In this document: positions 50,788 to 58,304 of the stretch, piece by piece
Layout of the letters: every line of letters starts with the position of its first letter
How positions within the stretch are numbered: position 1 is the first letter of the stretch
Source of the DNA: an uncultured Christensenella sp.
Lineage (GTDB): Bacteria; Bacillota; Clostridia; Christensenellales; Borkfalkiaceae
Direction of reading: 5' to 3'
Length of the DNA stretch: 64,000 nucleotides
Assembly (NCBI GenBank): GCA_910577055.1
Contig: CAJTKX010000003.1
Span: 1-64,000 of the forward strand
Made by a program: the position numbers and the translations under genes
The notes under the pieces: model-generated
What the model saw: the letters and a program-made list of their open reading frames with translations, nothing else
Told to the model about the DNA's origin: nothing
Database searches by the model: none

Positions 50788-51999
50788 ATGTCAAAAATCA
50801 ATAATTCAGGTGTATTTCAGTTACCTAATGGCTTTTGGGCTTTCCGTTTCAGAATTACCGTAAACGGCAGAATAATTGATACGAGAAAAACAAAAGACGA
50901 ATTCGGTAATCTTCTCAAAACAAAACAGAGCGCAACCAAAGCAAGGGAAACAGCAATACGCACAGCACACCTGAACAGCAACAAGAAAGAAAAACCCCGA
51001 ATGACAGTTAAAGAAATCTATAAAGAATACTGTCAATCAGGCAGAACGGGCAAAGCCTACGCTACTATCAAAAAGCAAGACAGCCTATGGAAAAACCATT
51101 TAGAAAGTAAATTCGGGAAACGCTACATAGACGATATATGCGTATCGGAAATTACCGACTACCTTTCCCACCTCTATTATGACGAGGGCAGAGCCTTTAA
51201 GTATGTAGAAAGCTTTTTGAAAATGTTTTACCTAATCTTCGGGCAAGCCTATTCAAGAAATTATCTTGATATTGAAATCTATAATACACTTTGCGTAAAC
51301 AAAAGCACTAAAATTTCTATGCCTAAAATGAAGATTGACGAAGATACTGATATTGTAGTTTTCAATCAGAGTGAATTAGACAGCCTTGACAGCTATTTTA
51401 AAGGCACTAATGCTGAAACAGCTTATATGCTTGGAAGATACTGCGGACTGCGTATAAACGAGTGCTATGGGCTTAAATGGAATGATATAGACTTTGAAAA
51501 CAATTCCATAAGAATTGAAAGGCAAATGGCTTATCAAGACGGGCTTATTAAATTAGTACCACTTAAAACACGAAATGCAAAGCGCACAATTTTTATGAAC
51601 GAAAAATTGAAAGAGTATCTACTCAAAGCCTATGAGCAATATCAACAGGCAGAGAAAACGCTTATAGCCCAAAGGCAACAAAATCAAACTATGATTGTAA
51701 ATACAAACGGCAACTTAACCGCTTCCACTATTCTTGTAAATACGCTTTCTAACGGCAAAATTCAAACTGTAAACTCTATGAAGTATCACTCACGAATGAT
51801 TAAACAGACTTTGGGTATCAGCTTTAAATACCACTATTTAAGGCATACATACGGCACACGGCTTGCAGAGCTAAATACCCCTACTCATCTACTATGCAAA
51901 CAAATGGGACACGGTTCAGGGCGTGTTACAGAGCAATATTATCTTGCTGTATCAAAAAACGGCATAGAAATTCTGAAAGACAAAATCGACAACTTATAA
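50788..51999 (+). CDS. tyrosine-type site-specific integrase
   Basis: A 403-residue recombinase. An N-terminal AP2-like arm-binding region (FQLPNGFWAFRFRITVNGRI) leads to a SAM-like core-binding domain (about 70-165, MTVKEIYKEYCQSG). The catalytic domain has the first Arg in GRYCGLRINECYGL (about 225), HYLRHTYGT (HxxR, about 350), MGHGSGRVTEQYYL (His and the Tyr nucleophile, about 375-388). An AAAAGGAG site precedes the start. It is typical of Tn916-like and small integrative elements. Confidence 0.93.
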   Translation: MSKINNSGVFQLPNGFWAFRFRITVNGRIIDTRKTKDEFGNLLKTKQSATKARETAIRTAHLNSNKKEKPRMTVKEIYKEYCQSGRTGKAYATIKKQDSLWKNHLESKFGKRYIDDICVSEITDYLSHLYYDEGRAFKYVESFLKMFYLIFGQAYSRNYLDIEIYNTLCVNKSTKISMPKMKIDEDTDIVVFNQSELDSLDSYFKGTNAETAYMLGRYCGLRINECYGLKWNDIDFENNSIRIERQMAYQDGLIKLVPLKTRNAKRTIFMNEKLKEYLLKAYEQYQQAEKTLIAQRQQNQTMIVNTNGNLTASTILVNTLSNGKIQTVNSMKYHSRMIKQTLGISFKYHYLRHTYGTRLAELNTPTHLLCKQMGHGSGRVTEQYYLAVSKNGIEILKDKIDNL

Positions 52000-52013
52000 A
52001 AGGAGTATTTATT

Positions 52014-52082
52014 ATGATTTTCTTGTTATTATGGCTTGCAGGCATTTATTCCATTGTTTGGATTATTAAAAATTATAAATAA
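52014..52082 (+). CDS. hydrophobic 22-residue micropeptide
   Basis: MIFLLLWLAGIYSIVWIIKNYK: one predicted membrane helix with a basic C-terminal end. An AAAAGGAG ribosome site lies 8 nt upstream, and it starts 15 nt after the integrase stop. The next micro-ORF has the same site spacing. Such peptides can be toxins or membrane-protein partners; the role here is unknown. Confidence 0.45.
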   Translation: MIFLLLWLAGIYSIVWIIKNYK

Positions 52083-52099
52083 TAAAAGGAGTTTACATT

Positions 52100-52165
52100 A
52101 TGATTATCGGAATAATTATTTTACTAATTATATTCTTCTTCGCTATCCACGACATACATATTTAA
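52100..52165 (+). CDS. hydrophobic 21-residue micropeptide
   Basis: MIIGIIILLIIFFFAIHDIHI: an isoleucine/phenylalanine-rich helix with a His/Asp tail. AAAAGGAG lies about 8 nt upstream, and the previous micro-ORF ends 17 nt before. A strong hairpin follows, so the transcript from the integrase probably ends here. Confidence 0.45.
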   Translation: MIIGIIILLIIFFFAIHDIHI

Positions 52166-52171
52166 AAAGGC

Positions 52172-52206
52172 AACAAACAGCGGCTGTCAAACAGCCGCTG
52201 TTTGTT
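52172..52206. terminator. hairpin terminator between micropeptides and membrane gene
   Basis: AACAAACAGCGGCTGT (52172-52187) pairs with ACAGCCGCTGTTTGTT (52191-52206) over a 3-nt loop. T-rich sequence is present on both sides but is interrupted. Confidence 0.6.
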
Positions 52207-52210
52207 ATGC

Positions 52211-53290
52211 TCAATTTTTATATTTCTTAACTTTAAACAATTTATATATTTTATCAAATACTTTTTCATTATTGCACAAAAAATAAGTAACTGCAAGTGG
52301 AACATTCAGTATTGATAAAGCAAAACAGAACATAAGCAAATCGCCATAGTCCTTATAATTCCCAACAGTATGTACACCAAATTCAATACTTATTACTACA
52401 CTAATTATGTTTATTATTAAACAAGCAATGATTGCAATAAGTTCAATAATTTTTAATATTTTACCTTTAAATATTAGACCAATTGCATTTGCTATTAGTA
52501 GCACCGATGACATTATTATTAACAGTGTCATACATTGCAAGAAATCGGAATAATCACCAAATTGTATATAAAATTTGGGGAACAATACCGTATAAACTAT
52601 ATTAGGAATCATCGTAAAAAGGAGAGCTACAAAAGTAATACAGGCAAGAATTATTATCTTTCTTTTATCTTTTTTACTGTTAGCTTGTTCATCTTTCTGA
52701 ATTTTTGCATTTTCTTCCTGCATTCTGTCAGGTGTAAGTGTAGAAAAAATTTCTTTTTTACTCTTATTACATTTTCCACACTTTTGCATAATAGAACTAT
52801 GTAATGTACCGCAAGCGCAATACCAATGAGTTAAATTATCAATAGGATAACCTTTTGCATTAGGCAATAACCTTTTACCCGTCTCTAAATCATCTTTTTT
52901 AAAAGGCTTAAAAGTATTAACTACCATTTGCTTACCTTTCGGCTCTACCATTGAATTATCTATCAATAAGCACTGATATATATTTATTTCAACCCTATTA
53001 ACTTCTGATTTTAACGGCACTACTTTGAAAAATTCCAAATCAATTTTATCTACTTCCAGCAATGAAATATCAGAAAGGTTTTCTACTTCCCCAAAATCAG
53101 AATAGCACTTTACATTAAATTTAAACGCTTTTACAGTATCACTTATCTTTTGAAAATATACTTTAAGATACCGCTTATCAAGTCCGTTTACCTGCATTAT
53201 TTCCCAACGAGTTATTATCACAGGGTAAGCAATATCATATTCTTTATAAACATAATCCGAAATAAGTTTATCTTGTAAATTTTCGGGCAT
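52211..53290 (-). CDS. zinc-ribbon membrane protein of the element
   Basis: A 359-residue protein not recognised from a named family. A soluble, beta-rich N-terminal part (about 1-155) is followed by a zinc-ribbon-like motif: WYCACGTLHSSIMQKCGKC, C-x-C...C-x2-C (about 157-175). A charged linker leads to four predicted helices (about 215-238, 250-275, 283-305 and 320-340). It starts 3 nt after the SHOCT gene upstream, so both are one operon. It is AT-rich, like the element. Function unknown. Confidence 0.6.
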   Translation of the reverse strand: MPENLQDKLISDYVYKEYDIAYPVIITRWEIMQVNGLDKRYLKVYFQKISDTVKAFKFNVKCYSDFGEVENLSDISLLEVDKIDLEFFKVVPLKSEVNRVEINIYQCLLIDNSMVEPKGKQMVVNTFKPFKKDDLETGKRLLPNAKGYPIDNLTHWYCACGTLHSSIMQKCGKCNKSKKEIFSTLTPDRMQEENAKIQKDEQANSKKDKRKIIILACITFVALLFTMIPNIVYTVLFPKFYIQFGDYSDFLQCMTLLIIMSSVLLIANAIGLIFKGKILKIIELIAIIACLIINIISVVISIEFGVHTVGNYKDYGDLLMFCFALSILNVPLAVTYFLCNNEKVFDKIYKLFKVKKYKN

Positions 53291-53293
53291 AGC

Positions 53294-53716
53294 TTATTCC
53301 CCCTTTGTCAATTCGCTTTTGCGCTTTTCGTATTCTTCGTTAGTTATAACTCCCGAATTCAAAAGCTGTTGCAAATGCTCTAATTCAGCATTTACCGCTT
53401 CCTTTTTCTCTTGCATTACAGGGCTATTACTGCGTTCTTCCTTTGCTTTTAAGAACACTTCCAAGTCCTCATTACTTTCCCCATAGAGTTTGTTGCGAAT
53501 TAATTTTATATCGCATAGATACGATAAATAAAGCCTCGCAAATACCCACAGCAACCAGCAGAAAAACCAACCCACAAAAGCTATTATGAACATAGCTCCG
53601 TGAACCAATACCGCCAGCACAATACCAATAACAAGCGAAAGAACAGCAAAAATACCTATAATAACCATAACAATTATTCTTGTTGTTAATAGTGCCTTGT
53701 CATTCCTTTGAAACAT
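53294..53716 (-). CDS. two-helix membrane protein with SHOCT domain
   Basis: A 140-residue protein. Two helices (about 14-40 and 45-68) are followed by a linker and a C-terminal SHOCT-type segment, LEHLQQLLNSGVITNEEYEKRKSELTKGE, split as LEHLQQLLNSG and VITNEEYEKRKSELTKGE. SHOCT segments are common at the ends of membrane proteins, including on mobile elements. GGAGG precedes the start; longer in-frame readings lack a ribosome site. It precedes the zinc-ribbon gene by 3 nt. Confidence 0.65.
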   Translation of the reverse strand: MFQRNDKALLTTRIIVMVIIGIFAVLSLVIGIVLAVLVHGAMFIIAFVGWFFCWLLWVFARLYLSYLCDIKLIRNKLYGESNEDLEVFLKAKEERSNSPVMQEKKEAVNAELEHLQQLLNSGVITNEEYEKRKSELTKGE

Positions 53717-53779
53717 TTGTAAAACCTCCAAAATTTTATTATTAACGCCTACGGCATTAACCTTGTAAATAATTCGGGG

Positions 53780-53953
53780 CAATAAAAAAGTGCGCCCCAG
53801 AGGAACGCACCCCAAAAGCACATTCCACATTTGTTGCTACACAATTCCTGCTAATAGGATAAAGTGGAAGTATCAATTGGCTATGATACTCCTATCAGCA
53901 GTATAAAATTGTGTAGCACAATTATAATATCAAATATTCAAATTTTTGTCAAT
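53780..53953 (-). ncRNA. structured leader or small RNA with own promoter and terminator
   Basis: On the minus strand TTGACA (53948-53953) and TATTAT (17-nt spacer) predict a start near 53918. There TGCTACACAATT (53835-53846) pairs with AATTGTGTAGCA (53907-53918). Inside, CTGCTAATAGG/CCTATCAGCAG and AGTATCA/TGATACT form a hairpin of about 84 nt. Then GTGCG...CGCAC with inner U-G and C-G pairs is followed by TTTTTTATT (terminator, about 53784-53812). The SHOCT gene begins about 70 nt farther on. It could be an attenuator or a small RNA. Confidence 0.5.
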
Positions 53954-53963
53954 GTATTGATGA

Positions 53964-54300
53964 GAAAATCGGGAAGCTGTAACAGCTTCCCGATTTTCGC
54001 AAACTAATAGCACTAACAAGAAAATAAACTTTTTGAAACACAGTTTTTATATATGTATAGATATTACCTATTCCCCCCTTTAAGCTTCAAAACTATATTT
54101 ACGGCTTCCATAATTCAAAATTTGGGTTAAGTCTTTAAGTACCTTAAAACTACTTGCTATGAAAACAAAATCCACCTGAAAAAATGTAAACTCACCCCTT
54201 GCTTTCGGTCAAGATATATTAGAAAGTGCGACAGCACTTTACTAATACATCTATGGCAGCGGAGCGGTGTAGCGGTGAGCGAAGCGAACAGCGCCATTTC
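53964..54300. repeat. structured non-coding stretch of the element
   Basis: No gene is seen between 53718 and 54494. This part holds a perfect hairpin (53964-53980 with 53982-53998), then TATTAGAAAGTGC (54217-54229) pairing with GCACTTT-A-CTAATA (54234-54247). A GC-rich patch follows with seven AGCG-type repeats (54256-54293). The form resembles a replication or transfer origin, but no replication or relaxase gene is recognised. Confidence 0.35.
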
Positions 54301-54494
54301 CTACTATTAAAAAATAAAAGTATGATTTTCTTGACTTATAACAATTTTGTGATATAATTAGTTTAAGATAATTAAGGATATTTATCTGATATATAATTAT
54401 TGTAAATATTATATAATGTATTAGTTTTGTGCCCGTTTATAATCATATAATTATCCCTATTTATCCTAAAAATTATATGGAGTATCTTAAATAT

Positions 54495-55580
54495 ATGAAT
54501 GTAAAAAATTTAGAAAAAGGAAAGATTTACAAAGATTACAAAACTATTTGTGAAGTTCTTGGTGAACCTTACAAAACATCTGATTCAAAAATTGCACAGC
54601 TTAAAATGTGGAAATTATACTTTGACTGGGAACGAATTAATCGACAATATAAGATAATAGAAATAAATGAATTTCCTGAGCAATATGTAGAACACTACCG
54701 TAAAAAACTATCATTCTATGCAGAGGAAATTTATCCTATTATTATTTACTATCTACATAAAGTATTCTTAGAAAGTGGAAACTTTTTTCAGCCTTGGGTT
54801 GATTATAGACTTAATTTGTTTCGTATATTTGGCTTTTCCGATAACTTAAAAAACTTTCCCTTTCAATTAATAGATTATAATAGCAATAAATTAATTTTTA
54901 GAAAAGCCTATGAAGATTGTTTTAATGTGATAAATCAATATTTTACTCGAACACTTGAAAATATAGAAAAAAATTATTCAATAACAAACAACGAATGCTA
55001 TAACATTAAAGATATTGATTCCGATAGTAATACTCCTTATTCTACTACTCGGTTGTCAAATAAATTAGAAACTAATATTATTAAATGTAATATGGATTTA
55101 GTTGTCTTTGAAATGGGGCTTAAAAATATTCAATCAGTACATTTTCTCCATAGAGAACAAGAGTTTAAAAATAGGCTTAATGAATACCTTAACCAATATG
55201 GTTATGAATATGAATCAACAGCTATTAGAATTTCATTAGCACGCAAATATAAAAGCCTAACAAAGCTGACAGAAGTCGAGCGTGAAAATATTCAAATGAA
55301 GTATAAAAAATTATTTGGCGATATGCCCCAAGAAGATATTATTTCAATGTTGGATATTAATCGTAAAGTAGTTAATGATAAAATTATGGAACGCATAATA
55401 TCTAATAATGAAGATAATATTAATGAATTTGCTGGTATTGTTGCAGTAAATGGCTATAATGAAATTTATGAAGAACTAAAAAAAGATTATGGCTATAATT
55501 TACCTATGGAACAATATATAAACATATACAGAAAATTGCGTACTGAATATATAAAAAACAGTATAAACATTAAAAATTAA
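54495..55580 (+). CDS. uncharacterised protein of the element
   Basis: A 361-residue soluble protein, very AT-rich, not assigned. It begins MNVKNLEKGKIYKDYKTICEVLGEPYKT and goes on with AQLKMWKLYFDWERINRQYKIIEI. This opening resembles a short N-terminal module of many Firmicutes phage and plasmid proteins. The rest is Asn/Tyr/Ile-rich, with a helical middle (TEVERENIQMKYKKLFG). The frame is open to 54429 (GTG). The ATG at 54495 is preferred because it begins this module and GGAG lies 13 nt upstream. Function unknown. Confidence 0.5.
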   Translation: MNVKNLEKGKIYKDYKTICEVLGEPYKTSDSKIAQLKMWKLYFDWERINRQYKIIEINEFPEQYVEHYRKKLSFYAEEIYPIIIYYLHKVFLESGNFFQPWVDYRLNLFRIFGFSDNLKNFPFQLIDYNSNKLIFRKAYEDCFNVINQYFTRTLENIEKNYSITNNECYNIKDIDSDSNTPYSTTRLSNKLETNIIKCNMDLVVFEMGLKNIQSVHFLHREQEFKNRLNEYLNQYGYEYESTAIRISLARKYKSLTKLTEVERENIQMKYKKLFGDMPQEDIISMLDINRKVVNDKIMERIISNNEDNINEFAGIVAVNGYNEIYEELKKDYGYNLPMEQYINIYRKLRTEYIKNSINIKN

Positions 55581-55606
55581 AGGGCTTAATAAAAGCCCTT
55601 TTTTAT
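55581..55606 (+). terminator. terminator of the element's last gene
   Basis: AAGGGCTT pairs with AAAGCCCTT around AATA, followed by a T run. A short reading frame with an AGGAG site (55629-55673, 14 residues) follows and may be a relic. Confidence 0.75.
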
Positions 55607-55707
55607 TTACAATAACAGGAGAAAAAAAATGAATAATCTACTTATATACGAACATCTTATCAACCCACCTTAGCTTAGGCAAAAATTTATTGATATAGCA
55701 ATAAAAA

Positions 55708-55783
55708 ATTCACACAAAATTTAATTCACACAATTTGACATTTTTTCAAAAAGCTTAAAATACGATTCACAAACAATTCACAC
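55708..55783 (+). repeat. candidate integrase arm sites, right end
   Basis: ATTCACA[CA] occurs four times: 55708, 55724, 55765 and 55776, within 76 bp of AT-rich non-coding DNA. The related TTCACA copies near the left end suggest arm-type integrase sites. Confidence 0.4.
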
Positions 55784-55794
55784 TTTATAACAAC

Positions 55795-55826
55795 AAAAAA
55801 GAGAGTAAACTTTTACGCTTACTCTC
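55795..55826 (-). terminator. terminator of rubrerythrin supplied by the element
   Basis: GAGAGTAA (55801-55808) pairs with TTACTCTC (55819-55826). TTTTTTG follows on the minus strand. Confidence 0.7.
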
Positions 55827-55896
55827 GCTCTTGGCTTATTATCTGCCCATAAGGCTTAATATTTATTATTAATTATACCGCAAGTAATTAGCCAAA

Positions 55897-56424
55897 TTAT
55901 TTGCCGAAATATCTTTTAAGAAGTCCCGCAAAGCCTGCGCCGTGTCTTGCTTCGTCCTTAGCCATTTCGTGAACGGTGTCGTGAATGGCGTCATAGCCGA
56001 GTTGCTTTGCGCGCTTAGCGATAGCAAATTTACCCTCGCACGCGCCCGCTTCCGCCGCTGCGCGAAGTTCAAGGTTTTTCTTTGTCGAAGGGGTAACCAC
56101 TTCGCCCAAAAGCTCTGCGAATTTTGCTGCGTGCTCAGCCTCTTCGTAAGCGTAACGCTTGTACGCTTCGGCGATTTCGGGATAACCCTCGCGCTCAGCT
56201 ACTCTTGCCATTGCAAGATACATACCTACCTCGGTGCACTCGCCGTTGAAGTGCGCACGAAGTCCTTCCATAATTTCTTCGTCTTCAACTTTACCGTCTC
56301 CGACTACATGTTCGCATGCGTATTTGGTATCGTTGGTAACGGGAACAAACTTCTTTGCGCCGCAAACGGGGCAAACTTGTACGTCGTCCTCTACGATTTC
56401 ACCGCAAACGGGACATTTTTTCAT
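55897..56424 (-). CDS. reverse rubrerythrin
   Basis: A 175-residue protein with the rubredoxin-like domain first (CPVCGEIVEDDVQVCPVCG, residues 4-22: two CPVCG knuckles for one iron), followed by the diiron ferritin-like domain (about 45-170) with EEIMEGLRAHFNGECTEVGMY, EEAEHAAKFAE and DEARHGAGF. This order is that of clostridial reverse rubrerythrins, which reduce hydrogen peroxide and oxygen using NADH-derived electrons. AAAGGAG precedes the start. The last 30 codons are duplicated as a decayed copy at 50536-50613 because an element sits at the 3' end. Confidence 0.93.
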   Translation of the reverse strand: MKKCPVCGEIVEDDVQVCPVCGAKKFVPVTNDTKYACEHVVGDGKVEDEEIMEGLRAHFNGECTEVGMYLAMARVAEREGYPEIAEAYKRYAYEEAEHAAKFAELLGEVVTPSTKKNLELRAAAEAGACEGKFAIAKRAKQLGYDAIHDTVHEMAKDEARHGAGFAGLLKRYFGK

Positions 56425-56527
56425 AATACATACTCCTTTATTTTTTATAATTTTTATATCAGCTTATAGAATTGTAACACTTTATTTAAAAAATTACAAT
56501 ACTATTTTGGAAATTTTTACCAAAAAA

Positions 56528-58195
56528 TCACATCTTTTCGGGCACGCCTATTCCGAGCAGCGAAAGAGAATTTTTCAAGGTCTGCAATGCCGCTTTTGTG
56601 AGTGCAAGGCGAAAATCCTTTGCACTGCCCTCTGCCGTTAGTATTTTGCAATCTATATAAAATTTATTGTATTTTTGCGAAAGATCTACGGCGTAACGCG
56701 CAATCAAAGACGGCTCGTACTTTTCCGCCGCGTCCAAAACGGTTTGAGGGAATGCGGCAAGCGATTTTACAACTTCGAACTCTTGCGCGTTCGGCTCATA
56801 TCCCTTGGGCAGTTTTACTTTTACGCCGTTTTTTGCAAGCACAGAGTTAGCCCTTGCACAAGTGTACTGAACGTAGACGCTTGTTTCGCCTTCGAAACTC
56901 AAAACCTTGTCGTAAGAGAACACTATGTCCTTTATTTTGTTATTATACAGCGCACCGAATATAACCGCGCCCAAACCTACGGTTTTTGCGATTTCTTCCT
57001 TATTATCAAGCGCAGAATTCTTTTCGTTGATGACAGCGTACGCCTTTTCGACACATTTCGAAATTACGTCTTCAAGCCAAACGACCTTGCCCTTTCTTGT
57101 GGACATTGCTCCGTCCTCTAACGAAACCATTCCGTAGGCGACGTGCACCAAATCCTTAGCCCACTCCTTGCCCATAAGCTCCAACACCTTAAAAACTTGT
57201 TTAAAGTGCAAATTTTGCTGATAGGCTACAACGTAAAGGCACTTATAAAAATCATAAGTGTTTTTGCGGTAGATTGCCGCCGCAAGGTCGCGCGTGGCGT
57301 AAAGCGATGCTCCGTCCGAGCGCAATATAAGGCAAGGCGGCATACCGTAGGGTTCCAAATCGACTATGCTTGCCCCCTCGCTCTCTTTTAACAGATTTTT
57401 CTTTTTCAACTCGTCAACGACGGGTTGCATCTTGTCCGTATAGAAACGTTCGCCCGCGTAGCTGTCGAAAGTTATATTCAGTTTTTCGTAAATGCTCTGA
57501 ACGTAATCGAGAGTGAGCTTTTTAAACCATTCGAAAAGGTCGTTGGCTTCCTTGTCGCCGCTTTCTATTAGACGGAAATACTCGCGCGCTTCCGCCTCCA
57601 TTTGCTCGTCCGCCTCTTCGTTAAAGCGAACGTACAGCGCGTTAATAGCGTGTATGCCGCCCTTTTCCACTTCGTCTTTATTGCCCCATTTTTTATAGGC
57701 GCAAATAAGTTTACCGAACTGCGTGCCGTAATCGCCGAGGTGGTTTATACCAATGACTTTATAGCCCAAAAATTTATAAATTTTATAAAGCGAACCGCCC
57801 AAAACGGTGGTTGAAAGATGCCCGATATGAAAAGGCTTTGCGATATTTACCGAAGAAAAATCTATGCAAACGGTTTTGCCGTTGCCTACGGCAGAAGAAC
57901 CGTAAGCGTCGCCCGCGTTCTCTATTTCCGACAAAACTTCAGCGGCAAGTCCCGCTTTATTTACCTTGAAATTGAGGTATCCGTTTACTGCCGAAACTTC
58001 GGAAATTACCTCGTCGCGGTGGAAAGAATTTTTAAGTTCTTCGGCTATTTGAACGGGGCTTTTGCGGAAAAGCTTTGCAAGCTTGAAGCACGGCAGCGCG
58101 TAGTCGCCCATTTCGGAATTTGGCGGCAAAGCGATATCGGAGGCCGCAACGCCTTCGGTATTAAGTTTTTTAGCAATATAATCGCGATAATCCAT
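56528..58195 (-). CDS. argS: arginyl-tRNA synthetase
   Basis: A 555-residue class I synthetase. The HIGH motif is in VNIAKPFHIGHLSTTVLG (about 112-129), and the KMSKS position reads AMSTRKGKVV (about 372). The N-terminal Add-1 domain and the C-terminal DALR anticodon-binding domain (about 440-555, with YVQYTCARANSVL) are complete. It loads arginine onto tRNA. It is transcribed divergently from ychF. Confidence 0.96.
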   Translation of the reverse strand: MDYRDYIAKKLNTEGVAASDIALPPNSEMGDYALPCFKLAKLFRKSPVQIAEELKNSFHRDEVISEVSAVNGYLNFKVNKAGLAAEVLSEIENAGDAYGSSAVGNGKTVCIDFSSVNIAKPFHIGHLSTTVLGGSLYKIYKFLGYKVIGINHLGDYGTQFGKLICAYKKWGNKDEVEKGGIHAINALYVRFNEEADEQMEAEAREYFRLIESGDKEANDLFEWFKKLTLDYVQSIYEKLNITFDSYAGERFYTDKMQPVVDELKKKNLLKESEGASIVDLEPYGMPPCLILRSDGASLYATRDLAAAIYRKNTYDFYKCLYVVAYQQNLHFKQVFKVLELMGKEWAKDLVHVAYGMVSLEDGAMSTRKGKVVWLEDVISKCVEKAYAVINEKNSALDNKEEIAKTVGLGAVIFGALYNNKIKDIVFSYDKVLSFEGETSVYVQYTCARANSVLAKNGVKVKLPKGYEPNAQEFEVVKSLAAFPQTVLDAAEKYEPSLIARYAVDLSQKYNKFYIDCKILTAEGSAKDFRLALTKAALQTLKNSLSLLGIGVPEKM

Positions 58196-58247
58196 AAGTT
58201 AATTTTAACATACGCGTAAAATTTTGGCAACTTCACCGTCATTTGTT

Positions 58248-58276
58248 TTGATTATTTTTTTCAATTATACTATAAT
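58248..58276 (+). promoter_or_regulatory. ychF promoter
   Basis: TTGATT (58248-58253) and TATAAT (58271-58276) are 17 nt apart, 29 nt upstream of the ychF start. Confidence 0.65.
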
Positions 58277-58304
58277 TGAAAAAAGACTTCTCGAGGTTTA
58301 TAAA

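Larger units (their letters stand above)
50563..55935. mobile_element. integrated element of about 5.36 kb in the rubrerythrin 3' end
   Basis: It is bounded by two copies of the rubrerythrin 3' end (shared core TCCCGCAAAGCC) and is more AT-rich than the flanks. It carries a tyrosine integrase next to the left junction, unknown cargo, and direct repeats of TTCACA near both ends. There are no structural, packaging or conjugation genes. Insertion appears to leave a working rubrerythrin gene at the right, with its 3' end supplied by the element. The exact att core is inferred. Confidence 0.65.

Noticed and set aside
54256..54293. AGCG repeats as a CRISPR array.
   Set aside because: Units are 4-5 bp at irregular spacing, with no spacers and no cas genes in the window.
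55629..55673. 14-residue frame with AGGAG upstream.
   Set aside because: Too short and without features; may be the start of a deleted gene.
50563..55935. The element as a prophage or conjugative element.
   Set aside because: No capsid, terminase, lysis, relaxase or type IV secretion genes are present.
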